From assembly GCA_948144175.1 (NCBI GenBank), contig CANXME010002486.1:5407001-5471000 (forward strand): 64,000 nucleotides of DNA, in the 5' to 3' direction. The DNA comes from Closterium sp. NIES-65. Lineage: Eukaryota; Streptophyta; Zygnematophyceae; Desmidiales; Closteriaceae. Both the position numbers and the translations under genes were made by a program. Position 1 is the stretch's first letter, and each line of letters starts with the position of its first letter. The notes under the pieces are model-generated. The model made no database searches and had not been told where the DNA came from. It saw only the letters and a list, made by a program, of their open reading frames with translations. Below are positions 21,901-34,290 of this stretch, one piece after another.

Positions 21901-24847
21901 AAGAGCGGCGGCGGGGGGAGGGGCGCAGTGCGGCAGGGGAAGAGACGGTAGAAAGGCACCGACTCGTCAAAGGTGACGTCCTGGGAGGACAGAACACGGC
22001 GCGAGGTGGGTTGGTAAAACTGCCATCCAGGCGTGTCAGGGGGGAAGCCAAGGAAGACGCAGGGAATAGCACGGGGGGACAGCTTGTCCGCAGACAAGTC
22101 ACAGACAAACGCCCGAGATCCCCAGACACGGAACGCAGACACATCGCCAACCTTCCCCGTCCACCGCAAGGTGGGGGAGGTCTCTGGCAAGGAGACCCGG
22201 GGCTGAAGGTTGAGCTGATGCGCTGCGTACTGAACCGCAAACGGCCACAGAAAATGGGGGGCAGCCGCATGGATCATGGACGTACGAGCGACGTCCATGA
22301 CCATGCCAATGCGGCGCTCAGCAATCCCATTTTGCTGTGGAGAGGCCGGAAGCGTGAAGGTCTGGCGGATGCCCTGTGCACGACAGAAGGCTCCCAGACA
22401 GGCAGAGGAAAACTCTCCGCCTCTGTCAGAGTGCAGACGCAGAACAGGAAAGTCCGAGCCGAAACTCTCTCTGAGCTGGAGACGAGCTGCGCGGATCCAG
22501 TCGATCAACACCTCAGTGACCTCACCCTTGCTGCGCAAGGGGAACACCATGGTGTAACGCGAGTAGTTGTCAACCACCAACAGGAAGTAACGCTCATGAC
22601 CCTGGCCACAGACGCAGGCGGGGCCCCACACGTCCATGTGAAGAGTCTGCAGCGGAGCCTCTGTCGAAGGAAACTCGGAGGAGTGAGGGGCGGCGCGCTG
22701 CCACCCCTCGACGCAGGGAACGCAGGAAGGGGCAGGCCCCGGAGGTAGGGGAGGGAGGGACCGGGGGAGACCAGAGACAAGGACATGGGAGGCCATGCCT
22801 TGGAGACGAGGCAGGGAGGGGTGGCCAAGGCGGTGGTGCCAAAGGAGAGTCTGGTGGGACAGGAGACGACACGAGCAGGGAGCGTACTCAGGACCAGACC
22901 TGGACGCTGCAGCAAACACCTGACTCGACGCAGCTACCTGACCAGACTCAGCAACCGGAGGAGACCCCTTAGTCAGTGTGTACAGGCTCGACCCCGGCCG
23001 ACAGAAAAACGTGGCCAAGTGTCGGCCCGTCCGAGCACACGTACAGTGGGTCACCCGCTGACTCGCAGGAGTGAACTGGTCAACCCCCCTATCTTGTAGA
23101 TCAGCTCCACTCACCAAGTTTGTAGAGAACGAGGGGAGGTAGAGACCTGACAGGGTGCCAGAAGGGGCTGCCGGGCACGGTAAGACAGTGGAGAAGCTAG
23201 CAAGGACAGGACCCCCAAAGGGGTCCGCCAGGGAGACCGCAACCGGCCGACTAAGCGGCGTAAGCGTGGTGCGGTCTCGAAAGAAGGAGCAGGAAGCACC
23301 CGAGTCAAGGGTGAAGGTGTGTAAGGCCTGAGCCGACGTGGTACCTGAGAGAGAAGACTCACCAGCACCTGGGGCAGCAGACGCACTAGCACCTTGAGCA
23401 GCAGCCTCACCAGTACCTAGAGCAGCAGCCTCAATGCCCGGGTCAGGCAGAACACACAGGTATCAGTCACCCTAATCACTAGTAGACACAGCATACATGG
23501 CAGCAAGAATAGCATCATAATCACGATCAAAGATAGCAACCCCCGCCCTAGACAGCTCTCCCCAGCGAGGGATCTCAGTGGCGTCAGGGAACTGGTGACG
23601 CCACGCGTTCGTCAGGCGGCCGAAGCAGCGCTGGGTGGAGTGCGGGCCCCCCCACTGCTCACCAGCGCGGTCGCCGGTACGGAGGACGTAGGTGCAGGGA
23701 CCAGTACCCCCACCTCGCTGACGCCCAGCGTACCACTCACGAAGCTGCTGGGGGGACGGGGTCTCACGACTGCGCTGCTGCTGCTGGCGCGGACCACCAC
23801 CGGAACCACTCCTCTGCGCAGAGCCGCGGCCAGCTCCACCGGTGCCGCCGCCGCCTCCGCCACCTCCGCCGCCTCCGCCACCTCCGCCGCCTCCGCCACC
23901 TCCGCCGCCTTCGCTCCCTCCGCCACCTCCGCCACCTCCTCCGCCTCCACTGCTGCCTCCAACACCTCCACCGCCGCCACCACTCCCACCACCACCCCCA
24001 CCCCCTCCACTGCCTCCACCACCACCTCCACCGCCCCCGCCAGCCCCTCCAGCGCCCTTGCCCCCCTAGCCCTTGCCGGTGCGGCGTCTCCCGCTAGGGG
24101 CAGACGCAGCGCCGACCGACTCGAAGCCAACGAGGTCGGCCGCAGCAGCAGGAGCAACAGAGGGCAAGAGGGGGAGGGGGAACACCCCTCAAAGACGGGG
24201 GTGCGAGGGTCACCACGAGAGGCTCCTACAGCGACTATGCTCTTCTCTGCTGCTAGGAGGCGCTCCTCGAGGAGGTCAACGGTGAGTGTGGTGGGGCAAA
24301 CTGAGAGGAAGTGGTCCCTGACTAAGCGAAGGGATTCAGGGAGCCGGGTGACTATGTAGTAGAGGGTGATGTACATGGGGTGGGGGGTTCTTGGCACAGA
24401 AGTCAGCAGGAAGCGCAACGCGGTAGCGAGTGTCACTAGTGCGAAGGTGCGTAATGAGGTCAGCTACTGTGGGAAAGGCAGCAAGGTCAGGGAACAAGTA
24501 CGGCAGCATGAGGCGGCTAAGAGCAGCAGTGGCAGGGGAAGAGTAGCGTGCAACTACAGCGTCGTACAAGGTCCTAGCACTCTTGTACTGACTAAAGTGT
24601 GCACGCTCAGTGGCGGTAAGTGGCGACGCACAGTAAGACGGGCAGCAGCATCGCGTGTGGCCCACTGTGAGCGAACAGTGCTGTCGGCAGTAGTCGGCAG
24701 GGCAGGAGAGGCACCAGAGGTGAGATCGAACAGAGAGAGTCCGTCTGCCCTATCGCAGTGTAGGAACAGCTGGAGGTCATCGACCCAGACCTCAAAGTCA
24801 ACAGCACGACCCTCAGCATCAAAGGTAAGGACACTGGGGGTAGCCAT
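18960..24847 (-). pseudogene. element B gag-pol remnant
   Basis: Starts with the family Gag N-terminus MATPSVLTFDAEGRAVDF (24847), then shows frameshifts in capsid. A Gly-rich tract follows (about 24070-23840; its antisense is the polyproline frame). The integrase block at 23117-21800 is good (LWHHRLGHPSLPRL, MDVWGP, LHSDRGGEFSS, QQNGIAERRIG). RT and RNase H form one frame from 20417 (TLRVLLHIAAQ, YVDDLVFA, LYVDNKAMLALC, HIALRYFLARE) that ends at TAG 18962-18960, where relatives have CAG (Gln). Several frames are broken in the linker, so it is inactive. Confidence 0.88.
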
Positions 24848-24929
24848 GACTGCAGTGGCCTAGCAGGGGGTGATCTCACTAGTCCGAGTAAGTTGGGCTG
24901 GGGCGCGCCGGTAGGAACAGTAGCGGCTC

Positions 24930-25740
24930 GACGGCATGGCGGCTCGGCGGCTCGGCTGCTGGGTGGCTCGGCGGCTCGGTTGCTGGGCGGCTCGGCGGCT
25001 CGGCTGCTGGGCGGCTCGGCGGCTCGGCTGCAAGGTGGCTCGGCTGCTGGGCGGCTCGGCTGCTGGGCGGCTTGGCGGCTCGGCGGCTTGGTGGCTCGGC
25101 TGCTCAGCTGCTGGGCGGCGCAGCGGTGAAGGGGCCGGTAGAGGCGGCGACGGGGCCGGTAGAGGCGGCGACGGGGCTGGTAGAGGCGGCGATGGGGCCG
25201 TGAAGGGCGGTGACGGGGCCGGTAGAGGCGGCGACGGGGCCGCGAAGGGCGGCGACGGGGCCGCTAGAGGCGGCGACGGGGCCGCGAAGAGCGGCGACGG
25301 GGCCGCTAGGGGCCGCGAAGGGCGGCGAGGTGGCCGCGAAGGGTGGCGACGAGGCCTCCAGGGGTGGCGACGGGGCCGCTAGGGGCGGCGACGGGGCTGC
25401 AGAGGGGCCGCAAGGGGCCTAGAGGGGCGGCGATGGGGCCTAGAGGGGCGGCGACGAGGCCGCGAAGGGGCCGTAAGAGGCCTAGAGGGGCAGCGACGAG
25501 GCCGCGAAGGGGCCGTAAGAGGCCTAGAGGGGCGGCGACGGGGCCGCTAGGGGCGGCGACGGGGCCGCGAAGGGGCCGCGAGGGGCCTAGAGGGGCGACG
25601 ACGGGGCCTAGAGCGGCGGCGACGGGGCCGCGAAGGGGCCGCGAGGGGCCTAAAGGGGCGGCGACGGGGCCTAGAGGGGCGGCGACAGGGCCGCGAAGGG
25701 GCCGTGAGGGGCCTAGAGGGGCGGCGACGGGGCCGGAAAG
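24930..25740. repeat. GC-rich tandem leader of element B
   Basis: Two arrays: CGGCTCGGCTGCTGGGCGG-type units at 24930-25115, and 12- to 60-bp units built on GGCGACGGGGCCG at 25130-25740. Equivalent leaders lie between primer-binding site and gag in C, D, F and G. Long frames here are by-products of GC richness. Confidence 0.8.
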
Positions 25741-25745
25741 GACGG

Positions 25746-26647
25746 CGACGGGGTGCGGTGCTGGCTCAGGTGAGGGTGAGCGAGCACGGCAACGACGTGA
25801 CTCGCCTGTCATGGCCATGTTGCTCATGACGTTGCGCGTAGGGGCAGTTGATGGCTGCTGCTGCTGATGCTGAACGGTTGAGTTCAGATTGCGCGCGGGT
25901 GGGGGTTGATACTCTTGGGCTGGACGCACGTTGCCTCGTGCGTCTTGTCGGCTGGACCGGTTGCTCGGATTGGTCTGGCGAGGGCGAGATCGGAACTTAC
26001 ATCGATCCGCCAAATGCCCGAAGTTTCTGCAGATTTTGCAGTAGAGGCGCCGCGGTCGTCGCTCTTCGTTGTTGTCGGCGTAGAAGGCGAGCCATTTGCG
26101 TTCTCGTCGTGGCGCTGGTAGCTGCTGATCCATATCCCGTTGTTCGACGAGAAGGGCGGCGCAAAGGGCGGCCTCCGAGATGACCCCCTGCTGTCGGAGG
26201 AGCGCCTTGCAGGGCCGCCACTCTGGGCCAAGCCCTTGAAGTACAATGTTCACGAAATCGAGCTTCCCAACTTCAAGATTTGATCGCGAAGGCTCCGACA
26301 GCGGTTGATGTAGGTGTTGACCTTCTCCCGTGAGGTAATCTTAGTTTCCAGTAGTTGCTGGAGTAGTCGGCTCGAGGAGACGGAGTCCTTGGGCTGATAC
26401 ACGCCGTTCAGGTGGCGCCAAGCGTCGAGGGCTGGGGCAGTAGATGTCTTGTATGAACGAATGTTCAGCTGCTCCGCCGGCGACATGTTACGCAGAAGAA
26501 TCCCGTACGCCATTAGGGACTCGTTATAATAGTGAGTCCTTGCGTCGTTGGTGTCCTCAGCAGGTCCCGAGTAGCTCCCGTCGAAATAATGATAAATCTG
26601 CCCGTTTTGCAGCAGCAGCTCCAGCTCGAAGCTCCAGGTGTAAAAGT
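25746..26647 (-). pseudogene. element A gag, C-terminal part with CCHC knuckle
   Basis: Continues the gag of A after the insertion site of C. It encodes a UBN2-type retrotransposon gag (LYTWSFELELLLQNG, then YGILLRNMSPAEQLNIRSYK, LDAWRHLNGVYQ, NTYINRCRSLRDQ), followed by a zinc knuckle CKICRNFGHLADRC (CX2CX4HX4C) near 26045-26000. A stop interrupts it near 26253. It ends in the sequence APHPVA where the leader of B begins. Confidence 0.8.
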
Positions 26648-26776
26648 TGTCAGAACATTATAGCTTATGCTTTTGTGTAGGCTGTAGTGGGGTAGCCTAT
26701 ATGGGGTACAACCCAATTAGGGTTAGTACTTGTACCCAACTCTTTCATAGTGCATTCATTCTCGTTCATTATCACA
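26648..26776 (+). repeat. 5' LTR of element C
   Basis: 129 bp, TGTCAGAACATT to ATTATCACA, followed by the primer-binding site at 26777-26788. Confidence 0.93.
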
Positions 26777-26788
26777 TGGTTTCAGAGC

Positions 26789-27939
26789 ACATATGCTCCT
26801 GGCCTGTGGGCCCAACTACTGCTTCCGCTGCTACTCGATCTGTCGCACGCCCCGTGACGTGCGACCTATTGGCGCGCGGCGATTTTCTCTCTGGCGCGTG
26901 CCACGAGGAGCGCAGCCCCGTTCCTTCTAGGCGCGCCACTCCCCGGTACCCAGTCGCGGCCCCATCTCGTCGCGCCGCCCTAGCGGCCGCGTCGCGCCGC
27001 CCTCACGGCCCCGATCCGCCGCCCTAGCGGCCCCGTCACCTACCCCTGCGGCCCCGGCGCCGCCCATCCCGGCCCCGGCTCCGCCCTTCCTGGCCCAGGC
27101 ACCACCTCGGCTGGCCCCGTCGCCTACCCCGGCGACCCCGACGCCGCCCTTCCCGACCCGGCCCCGCCTCTGCTGGCCCCGTCGCCTGCCCCTGCGGCCC
27201 CGGCTCTGCCCTTCCTGGCCCCGGCACCACCTCGGCTGGCCCCGTCGCCTACCCCGGCGACCCCGACACCGCCCTTCCCGACCCGGCCCCGCCTCTACTG
27301 GCCCCGTCACCTACCCCTGCGGCCCCGGCGCTGCCCTTCCCGGCCCCGGCGCCACCTCTGCTGGCCCCGACGCGGCCCTTACCGGCCCCGGCGCCGCCTC
27401 TACAGGCCCCGTCGCCTACCTCTGCGGCCCCGGCGCCGCCCTTCCCGGCCCCGGCGCCGCCTCTGCTGGCCCTGTCGCCGCTCCACCCGGCCCCGCCGCC
27501 GTCCCCAAGCGGCCCCGCCGTCACCACCGAGCCGCCGGCGCCGCCGAACTGCTACCGAGCCGCCCGAGCCACCCGAGCCGCCCGAGCCGCAGCGCCACCT
27601 GAGCCGCCCGAGCCGCCGGGTCGCCGAGCCGCCGAGCTGCAATTGCTGTCGAGCCGCCCGATCCACCCGAGCCGCCGAGTCGCCGAGCCGCAGTTTCCGC
27701 CGAGCCGCTCGAGTCGCCCGAGTCGCCGAGCCGCAGTTGCTGCCGAGCCGCCGTGCCGCCGAGCCGCCCGAGCCGCCCGCACCGCCGAGTCGCCGAGCCT
27801 GCTCTTCCCACCACTGGTGAGCCCCTGCCCTGCTAGCGGGCTGCCCGCCGCCTGCTTGCCTACCTGCCTGCCTTTCGGCCTGCCTGGCTGCCTGCCTTAC
27901 TGCTGCTACTCCTGCTCCTGCTTCTACTGGTGGTGCCAG
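26789..27939 (+). repeat. GC-rich repetitive leader of element C
   Basis: About 1.15 kb between primer-binding site and the first pol-frame ATG. It is made of GGCCCCGTCGCCTACC and GCCGAGCCGCC units. It occupies the place where F and G carry leader plus capsid, but no capsid was found. Confidence 0.75.
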
Positions 27940-30900
27940 ATGCAGCCCCAGCGACGTCCGCGTGAGTCCCTCACGCCTCAGCAGCTGCGTGAGTGGTACG
28001 CTGGTTGGGGTTGTAGGGGTGGCCGCGCTGCTACTGCTACCACTACTGCTGCTACTACTACTGGCGGTGGCCAGATGCAGCTCCAGCGACGCCCACGCGT
28101 GTCTCTCACGCCCCAGCAGCTTCGTGAGTGGTACGCTCAGAGTGGAGGGTCTCTCAGTTCTGTTCGCTGCTCTTACATGATTCGCACTGGTGCTCGGACT
28201 GGTCAGCCTTGTGGGACACCTAGTCACACGCAGTCCCGCTGCTTCGCCCGTCTAAGCGACGCCTGGCGTACCGAGTTTGGAAACGAGGCTGAGCTCCCCG
28301 ACTGGGTGGAGTTGCTTAGGCAGAGGGTAGATATATTTGCTCTTGTTTATGATGCTATTCTCACTGCCATGTATGCATTGCCTACTAGTGCTGACCGTGC
28401 CGGTCACCTGTGCGTACCGCCTGACCCGGATATAGAGCCTGCTGCTCTAGCTGCTGGTGAGGCTGCTGCTCTGGGTGCTAGTGAGTCTCCTGCTCCAGGT
28501 ACAGGTGCGGCTGCTGCTCTAGGTGCTAGTGAGTCTGCTTCCTCAGGTGCGGGTGAGTCTGCTCTCTCAGGTACCGCGTCGGCTCCGGCCTCTCACACCT
28601 TCACTCTTGACTCGGGGGCTTCCCGCTCCTTCTTTTGAGACCGCACCACACTCACGCCGCTTGGTCGGCCAGTTGCAGTCTCTCTGGCAGACCCCTCTGG
28701 GGGTCTTGTCCTTGCTCACTTCTCCACTGTCCTCCCGTGTCCGGCGGCCCCCTCTGGCACCCTGTCTGGTCTTTACCTCCCCTCATTCTCTACAAGCTTG
28801 GTGAGTGGTGCTGACCTACAGGATGCGAGGGTTCACCAGTTCACTCCTGCGAGTCAGCGGGTGACCCACTGCACGGACGCTCGGACAGGCCGACACCTGG
28901 CCACGTTTACACGTCGGCCGGGGTCGAGCGTGTACACGCTGACCACTGCGTCTCCTCCAGTCACTGCATCTGGTCAGGTAGCTCCGTCGGGTCAGGTGTT
29001 TGTTGCAGCGTCCAGGTCTGGTCCTGAGTCTGCCCCCTGCTCGTGTCATCTTCTGTCTCACGAGACTCTCCTTTGGCACCACCGCCTTGGTCACCCCTCC
29101 CTGCCTCGTCTCCGAAGCATGGCCTCCCGTGTCCTTGTCTCTGGTCTTCCCCGGTCCCTCCCTCCCCTTCCTCCGGGGCCTGGCCCTACCTGCGTTCCCT
29201 GTGTCGAGGGGCGGCAACGGGCTGCCCCTCACTCCTCTCAGTTTCCTCCGATAGAGGCCCCGCTGCAGACGCTTCACATGGACGTGTGGGGCCCGGCCCG
29301 CGTCCGTGGACAGGGTCACAAGCGCTACTTCCTGCTGGTGGTTGACGACTACTCGCGTTACACCACAGTCTTCCCCTTGCGCAGCAAGGGTGATGTCACT
29401 GAGGTGTTGATCGACTGGATCCGCGCAGCTCGTCTCCAGCTCAGGCAGAGCTTCGGCTCGGACTTTCCTGTTCTGCGTCTGCACTCTGACAGGGGAGGAG
29501 AGTTCTCCTCTGGCCTTCTGCGAGCCTACTGTCGTGCACGAGGCATCCGCCAGACCTTCACACTTCCGGACTCTCCACAACAAAATGGGATTGCTGAGCG
29601 CCGCATTGGCATGGTCATGGACGTCGCCCGTACGTCCATGATGCATGCGGCTGCCCCCCATTTTTTGTGGCTGTTTGCGGTCCGGTACGCGGCGCATCAG
29701 ATCAACCTTCAGCCCAGGGTCTCCATGCCGGAGACCTCCCCAGCTTTGCTGTGGACGGGGAAGGTTGGCGATGCGTCTGCGTTCCGTGTCTGGGGATCTC
29801 GGGCGTTTGTCCGCGACTTGTCTGCGGACAAGCTGTCCCCTCGTGCTGCTCCCTGCGTCTTCCTGGGTTTCCCCCCTGACGCGCCAGGGTGGCAGTTCTA
29901 CCACCCCACCTCTCACCGTGTTCTGTCCTCCCAGGACGTCACGTTCGACGAGTTGGTCCCCTACTACCGTCTCTTCCCCTACCGCACTCCGTCCCTCCCC
30001 CCGCCACCGCTCTTCCTTGTGCCAGGTCCCCCCCCGGTAGACCCCCTCCCCCCTCACGGTCCTGCCCCTTCAGGTGTGTCCCAGGTAGACGCTGTTGAGC
30101 CTGTTGAGGTCGCTGGTGACTTTGGTGCTGCTGAAGGTGCTGAGCCTGGGGGTGCTGATTCTGGGGGTGCTGAGCGTGTGGGTGCTACGCCTGGGGGTGC
30201 TGAGCCTGGGGGTGCTGAGCCTGGGGGTGCTGAGCCTGGGAGTGCGGAGCCTGGGGGTGCTGAGCGTGGGGGTGCTGAGCCTGGGGGTGCTGAGCCTGGG
30301 GGTGCTGAGCCTGGGAGTGCTGAGCCTGGGGGTGCTGAGCCTGGGGGTGCTACGCGTGGAGGTGCTGAGCCTGGAGGTGCTGAGCCTGAGGGAGCTGGGC
30401 CTGCTCGTGTGGCGTCTGGCGGTGCTGTGCTTGGCGGTTCTCCGGGTGCCTCGTCTCGCCGTGAGCCACTCTCTCCACAGGAGCTGCGTGAATGGTTTGC
30501 CCGGCGCTGGAGGCGAGCTGCTGGAGCTGGAGGTGCTGCGGGTACTGGAGGTTCTACTGCTGCTGAGGATGATGGTGCCGCGGGTACCCGAGGTGCTCGT
30601 ACAGGGAGTACTGGAGCTGCTGGGCCTGCGGGTACTTCTGGAGTTGGAGCTGCTGCGGGTGTTGGCTCCGAGGCTACTGCTGTCGGTCCTGGAGGCGGTC
30701 CTGAAGGGGGTGCTACTGGTGCTGCTGGAGGTACTGGAGCTGGAGGTGCTCCTGGTGCTGGTGCTGCCGCTGGGTGTACTGGTGCTGTCCCTGCTGTGTC
30801 TGAAGTCGCCGCGCGGCCTTGGCCGTACTTCGTTCCGCTCCTTCAGCAGGTTCTTGGTCTCCCGTCTTCTACTGGTCCTCCTCCTCCCTTCGAGTGTCCA

Positions 30901-33078
30901 CAGCCTGTCCCGTCACAGTTACAGTTACAGCCGGCCTCCCCACTGCCTGCTCCGTCTCCCTACACTGGTCCTACTAGAGGTCTTGCTGAGCGTCGTGAGC
31001 CTGCGTCTCGCCCTGCGTTGCTTGTCAGTGCTGCTCGCACTAGTGGTCGCGGTTCGCGTCAGCGTCCTCCTCCTGTCCCTGGCACGCACCGGATGTCTCT
31101 GCGTCCGTCCACTGCTCCTCTGCGTGCCTCTTTACCTTCTCCTCCTGAGTCTTCTCTTCCTGCTCTTGCCGACCCGGAGTCGGACTCTCTTCGTGCTGCC
31201 AGTCCTACTGTCACGCGTCTCCTTGCTACTGTTGTCACTGACCCTTTTTTTGAGTCCACTGCTGCGTCTGCCCTAGTTGCTCAGCTCGTCGACTTTGTTG
31301 CTCGCTGTTGCCTAGACTACGCCGCCAGTCTTGTTGCTGAGTCTGAGTCTGTCTGTCCTCCGTCCGTCGGGGGTGAGTGTGCCCTTGGCACGGACGTCCT
31401 TGAGGACAGGCAGGAGGAGTTCCAGTGTCTGGCTACTGCTTCACCTCATCTCGTGTCCGTACTGCTTACCCCTGAGGGAGACCCGGATGCACTTGACATC
31501 CCGACTCCGCGCTCTTACGCGGAGGCGATAGAGGGTCCCTACTCCTCTCAGTGGCAGGCAGCTATGGACGCAGAGATGGCTTCCTGGAAGTCCATAGGCA
31601 CCTACGTTGACGAGGTTCCCCCGCCTGGGGCGAACATCATCAGTGGCATGTGGATTTTCAGGGTGAAGCGGCCGCCGGGTTCTCCGCCTGTCTTCAAGGC
31701 GCGTTACGTGGCTCATGGCTTCAGTCAGCGGCAGGGAGTTGACTACTTTCAGACCTTCTCTCCCACCCCGAAGATGACCACTCTTCGGGTACTGCTGCAC
31801 ATAGCTGCTCACCGTGACTACGAGCTTCACTCTCTTGACTTCAGCACAGCTTTCCTGCAGGGCAGCTTGCACGAGGAGATCTGGCTGCTCTGCCCACCTG
31901 GCTTCACTTGGTCTTTTCCTCCTCGCACCTAGTGGAGCCTCCGGCGGCCAGTCTACGGTCTCCGCCAGGCACCGCGTTAGTGGCAGGACACACTGAGGAC
32001 TACACTTGCGGCTCTTGGGTTTGCTCCCTCTACTGCCGACCTGTCGCTGTTTCTGCGCACCGACACTTCTTTGCCGCCGTTCTACATCCTCGTGTACGTC
32101 GACGACTTGGTCTTTGCCACAGCTGACACTGCTGGACTCGCCCACGTGAAGTCCGAGCTGCAGAAGAGACACACGTGCACAGACCTGGGTGAACTGCGTA
32201 GCTACCTTGGCTTGCAGATCACCCGGGACAGAGCACGCCGCACCATTACCCTGACTCAGTCACACATGGTGCAGCAGGTCCTTCAGCGCTTCGGCTTCAC
32301 GTACTCCTCACCTCAGGCCACTCCTCTGCCTACTCGCCACTCGCTCTCAGCTCTGCCTTCGGATGAGTCCGTAGAGTCGAGTGGCCCGTATGCAGAGCTT
32401 GTTGGCTGCCTCATGTACCTGATGACCTGCACTCGACCTGACCTTGCATACCCTCTTAGCATTCTCGCACGCTATGTTGCTCCTGGGAGACACAGACCGG
32501 AGCACATGGCTGCAGCGAAGAGGGTGTTGCGCTACTTGTGCAGTACGTCAGGCATGGGGCTTGTGCTTGGAGGGCAGAGTCCTGTGGTCCTCATTGGGCA
32601 CGCTGACGCTTATTGGGCTGACGACCAGGCTACGCAGCGGTCGTGACAGGGTTACACCTTCAGCCTTGGTTCCGGCTCTGTTTCGTGGCGGGCTACCCGC
32701 TCGTCTTCTGTTCTCGGCTCCAGTTGTGAGGCTGAGATCTACGCCGGGGCCATGGCTGCACAGGAGCTTCGCTGGCTCACCTACCTGCTGACTGACCTCG
32801 GAGAGCCGCCTCGTTCTCCTCCAGTGCTGTACGTAGACAACAAGGCCATGCTGGCCTTGTGTCGAGAGCAGAGACTGGAGCACAGAACGAAGCACATTGC
32901 TCTCCGCTACTTCCTTGTTCGTGAGCTGCAGCAGCGTGGTCAGGTGCGTCTTGCGTACGTGGCCTCTGAGGCCAACAATGCTGATATCTTCACCAAGGCG
33001 CTTGCGCCTTGTGATCATCAGCGCTTCTGTACTCAGCTGGGTCTTGTGCCTTCCTTGCCTCACTTGCTCACCTCTTAA
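27940..33078 (+). pseudogene. element C polyprotein (Zn motif, PR, IN, RT, RNase H), four stops
   Basis: Begins MQPQRRPRESLTPQQLREW, with a second TPQQLREW copy 46 codons on. Then come the atypical motif C-x13-C-x4-H-x4-C (CSYMIRTG..., near 28170), protease FTLDSGAS (28602), zinc block LWHHRLGHPSLPRL, integrase (MDVWGP, LHSDRGGEF, QQNGIAERR), a linker of GGAEPG repeats (30140-30400) ending in SPQELREWFARRWRR, RT (YVDDLVFA near 32095) and RNase H to LPHLLTS. In-frame stops: TGA 28636 (CGA in relatives), TAG 31930 (CAG), TAG 31978 (GAG), TGA 32644. A single frame carries all domains. Confidence 0.92.
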
Positions 33079-33292
33079 CCTTGCTTGTACTGTTACATAT
33101 ATATATACACCTACTCTTGCTTGTCTAGCTTTTTATATATATATGTACTCCTGCATGTGAACTGGCCTTGTGGCCTTGACCTTGTGCTCAGAATGTGTGG
33201 TGACTTTGTGATCCACCCTGAGCTTGCTTTGCTTTACTTTGCTTGACTGGTCTTGTGACCCCTTGTACTCCCCCACTTTGCCTATGGAGGTG

Positions 33293-33421
33293 TGTCAGAA
33301 CATTATAGCTTATGCTTTTGTGTAGGCTGTAGTGGGGTAGCCTATATGGGGTACAACTCAATTAGGGTTAGTACTTGTACCCAACTATTTCATAGTGCAT
33401 TCATTCTCGTTCATTTTCACA
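33293..33421 (+). repeat. 3' LTR of element C
   Basis: 129 bp, three differences from the 5' LTR. It is preceded by CCTATGGAGGTG, the family purine tract. Confidence 0.93.
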
Positions 33422-33811
33422 AAAGTCTCTGCCGTCAAAGCACACACTTGTCTTTATTTTTTATATGCTCAAAAACCTTGATTGCGCGGAGAGAATTGCT
33501 TCATGGCTGGGACAAGGAATCTTGGGGGTTGAGCCGTTCGTATCTAGGGAGAAGCCTTGCGGGGCGGAGTTTTGGCCGTTTGGGGCCGGTTGAGTGGGTT
33601 GGGAAGAAGTTCCCGCATCGCCATTCCGCAATGTCTGGAGCCCTTGCTCCAGGCTCGTGAGTCGCTGAAGCAGTTGTGCAAGGACGGCGGAGGGAATCGT
33701 CGTCGTTTCCTCGTTTGTCGCAGCTCGGTTGGGCTGCGCTTCAGCCGTCAGATTTGTCTGACCTCCAGATCCTCCGGCCATTCTTACACGTGATCGTGTG
33801 CCAGACACCAC
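33422..33811 (-). pseudogene. element A gag, N-terminal part
   Basis: Starts about 50 bp inside the primer-binding site of A with MVSGTRSRVRMAGGSG. It is Gln/Thr-rich with a short helical stretch (VLAQLLQRLTSLEQGLQTL). The frame then breaks near 33461, and a stop follows before the insertion point of C at 33421. It joins 26647 after removal of C. Confidence 0.65.
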
Positions 33812-33862
33812 TTTCCGAATGTCGCAGACTTCGGAGATGGCGGTGCGAAGGATTCCTGAGTC

Positions 33863-33874
33863 GCTCTCATACCA
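33863..33874 (-). other. primer-binding site of element A
   Basis: Minus strand TGGTATGAGAGC directly inside the 5' LTR. It has one mismatch to the standard initiator-Met primer site TGGTATCAGAGC. Confidence 0.8.
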
Positions 33875-34290
33875 TGCTGCGATCAGAAGTTGATCGTGGC
33901 TTAGGATCTACTCAGGAAGGTTCGCACGCAGAGAAGTGTTGGTGGGCCCTTGACCTTAATAGCAGAGTGAATGTAAATGCTTGAGATGATTAAGACATGC
34001 AAATACAACGATATAAATAAGAGTACATGGGAATATGAATCGACCTAGCTAGCCATGTACTCTAAGGGGTACATTCCTTTATTCAAATACATTCCCAACT
34101 GTGCGGCGCGAACAGTTACGAAACTGTTCCCGCCGAAACCATCCTGCCTGCAGCTGCCTGATGTTGTCTGCTCCGACGGTTCAGATGCGTTCCAACCGTC
34201 TGACGCTTCGCGTTCATTCGCGATACTGCGTGCTTCTCTTTGCTGCGGTGAGGAGTGCACAGTAATGTTCAAGTATTACTATTCGTAACA
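33875..34290 (-). repeat. 5' LTR of element A
   Basis: 416 bp, partner of 12268-12686. AGAAT follows at 34291-34295. Confidence 0.92.

Larger units (their letters stand above)
18580..25745 (-). mobile_element. copia element B, 5' end lost
   Basis: A copia element read leftward with only its 3' LTR (18705-18580). The 3' flank shows GGATA at 18575-18579, but no matching duplication or 5' LTR was found on the other side. Its GC-rich leader (24880-25740) abuts the gag of A directly. I infer a deletion that removed the 5' LTR of B together with the end of gag and the protease active site of A. B belongs to the family of C, D, F and G. Confidence 0.85.
26648..33421 (+). mobile_element. copia element C inserted in gag of element A
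   Basis: A complete 6,774-bp element with 129-bp LTRs at 26648-26776 and 33293-33421, differing at three sites. The target duplication AAAGT is at 26643-26647 and 33422-33426. The primer-binding site TGGTTTCAGAGC is at 26777. It runs opposite to A. The polyprotein frame is open from 27940 to 33078 except for four in-frame stops, with no frameshift. It has no capsid region. Confidence 0.95.
12268..34290 (-). mobile_element. copia element A, flanked by AGAAT, with three nested insertions
   Basis: A Ty1/copia element read leftward. Its LTRs are at 34290-33875 (5') and 12686-12268 (3'), both starting TGTTACGAATAG and ending CAGCA. The target duplication AGAAT is at 12263-12267 and 34291-34295. 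The primer-binding site (TGGTATGAGAGC, initiator-Met type) is at 33874-33863, and a purine tract abuts the 3' LTR. Its own length is about 6.5 kb; the rest is elements B, C and H. The two LTRs differ at roughly 15-18 sites plus a 3-bp indel, making A the oldest layer. Gag has a canonical CCHC knuckle, unlike the B-G family. Confidence 0.92.

Noticed and set aside
23842-24069. Polyproline protein on the plus strand
   Set aside because: It is the antisense of the Gly-rich tract in the Gag of B. The same holds for the Pro-rich frames opposite F (54389-54940) and G (60474-61091).
25130-25740. Gly/Asp/Ala repeat protein on the plus strand
   Set aside because: GC-rich leader repeat of element B. 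Open frames follow from composition and a period divisible by three.
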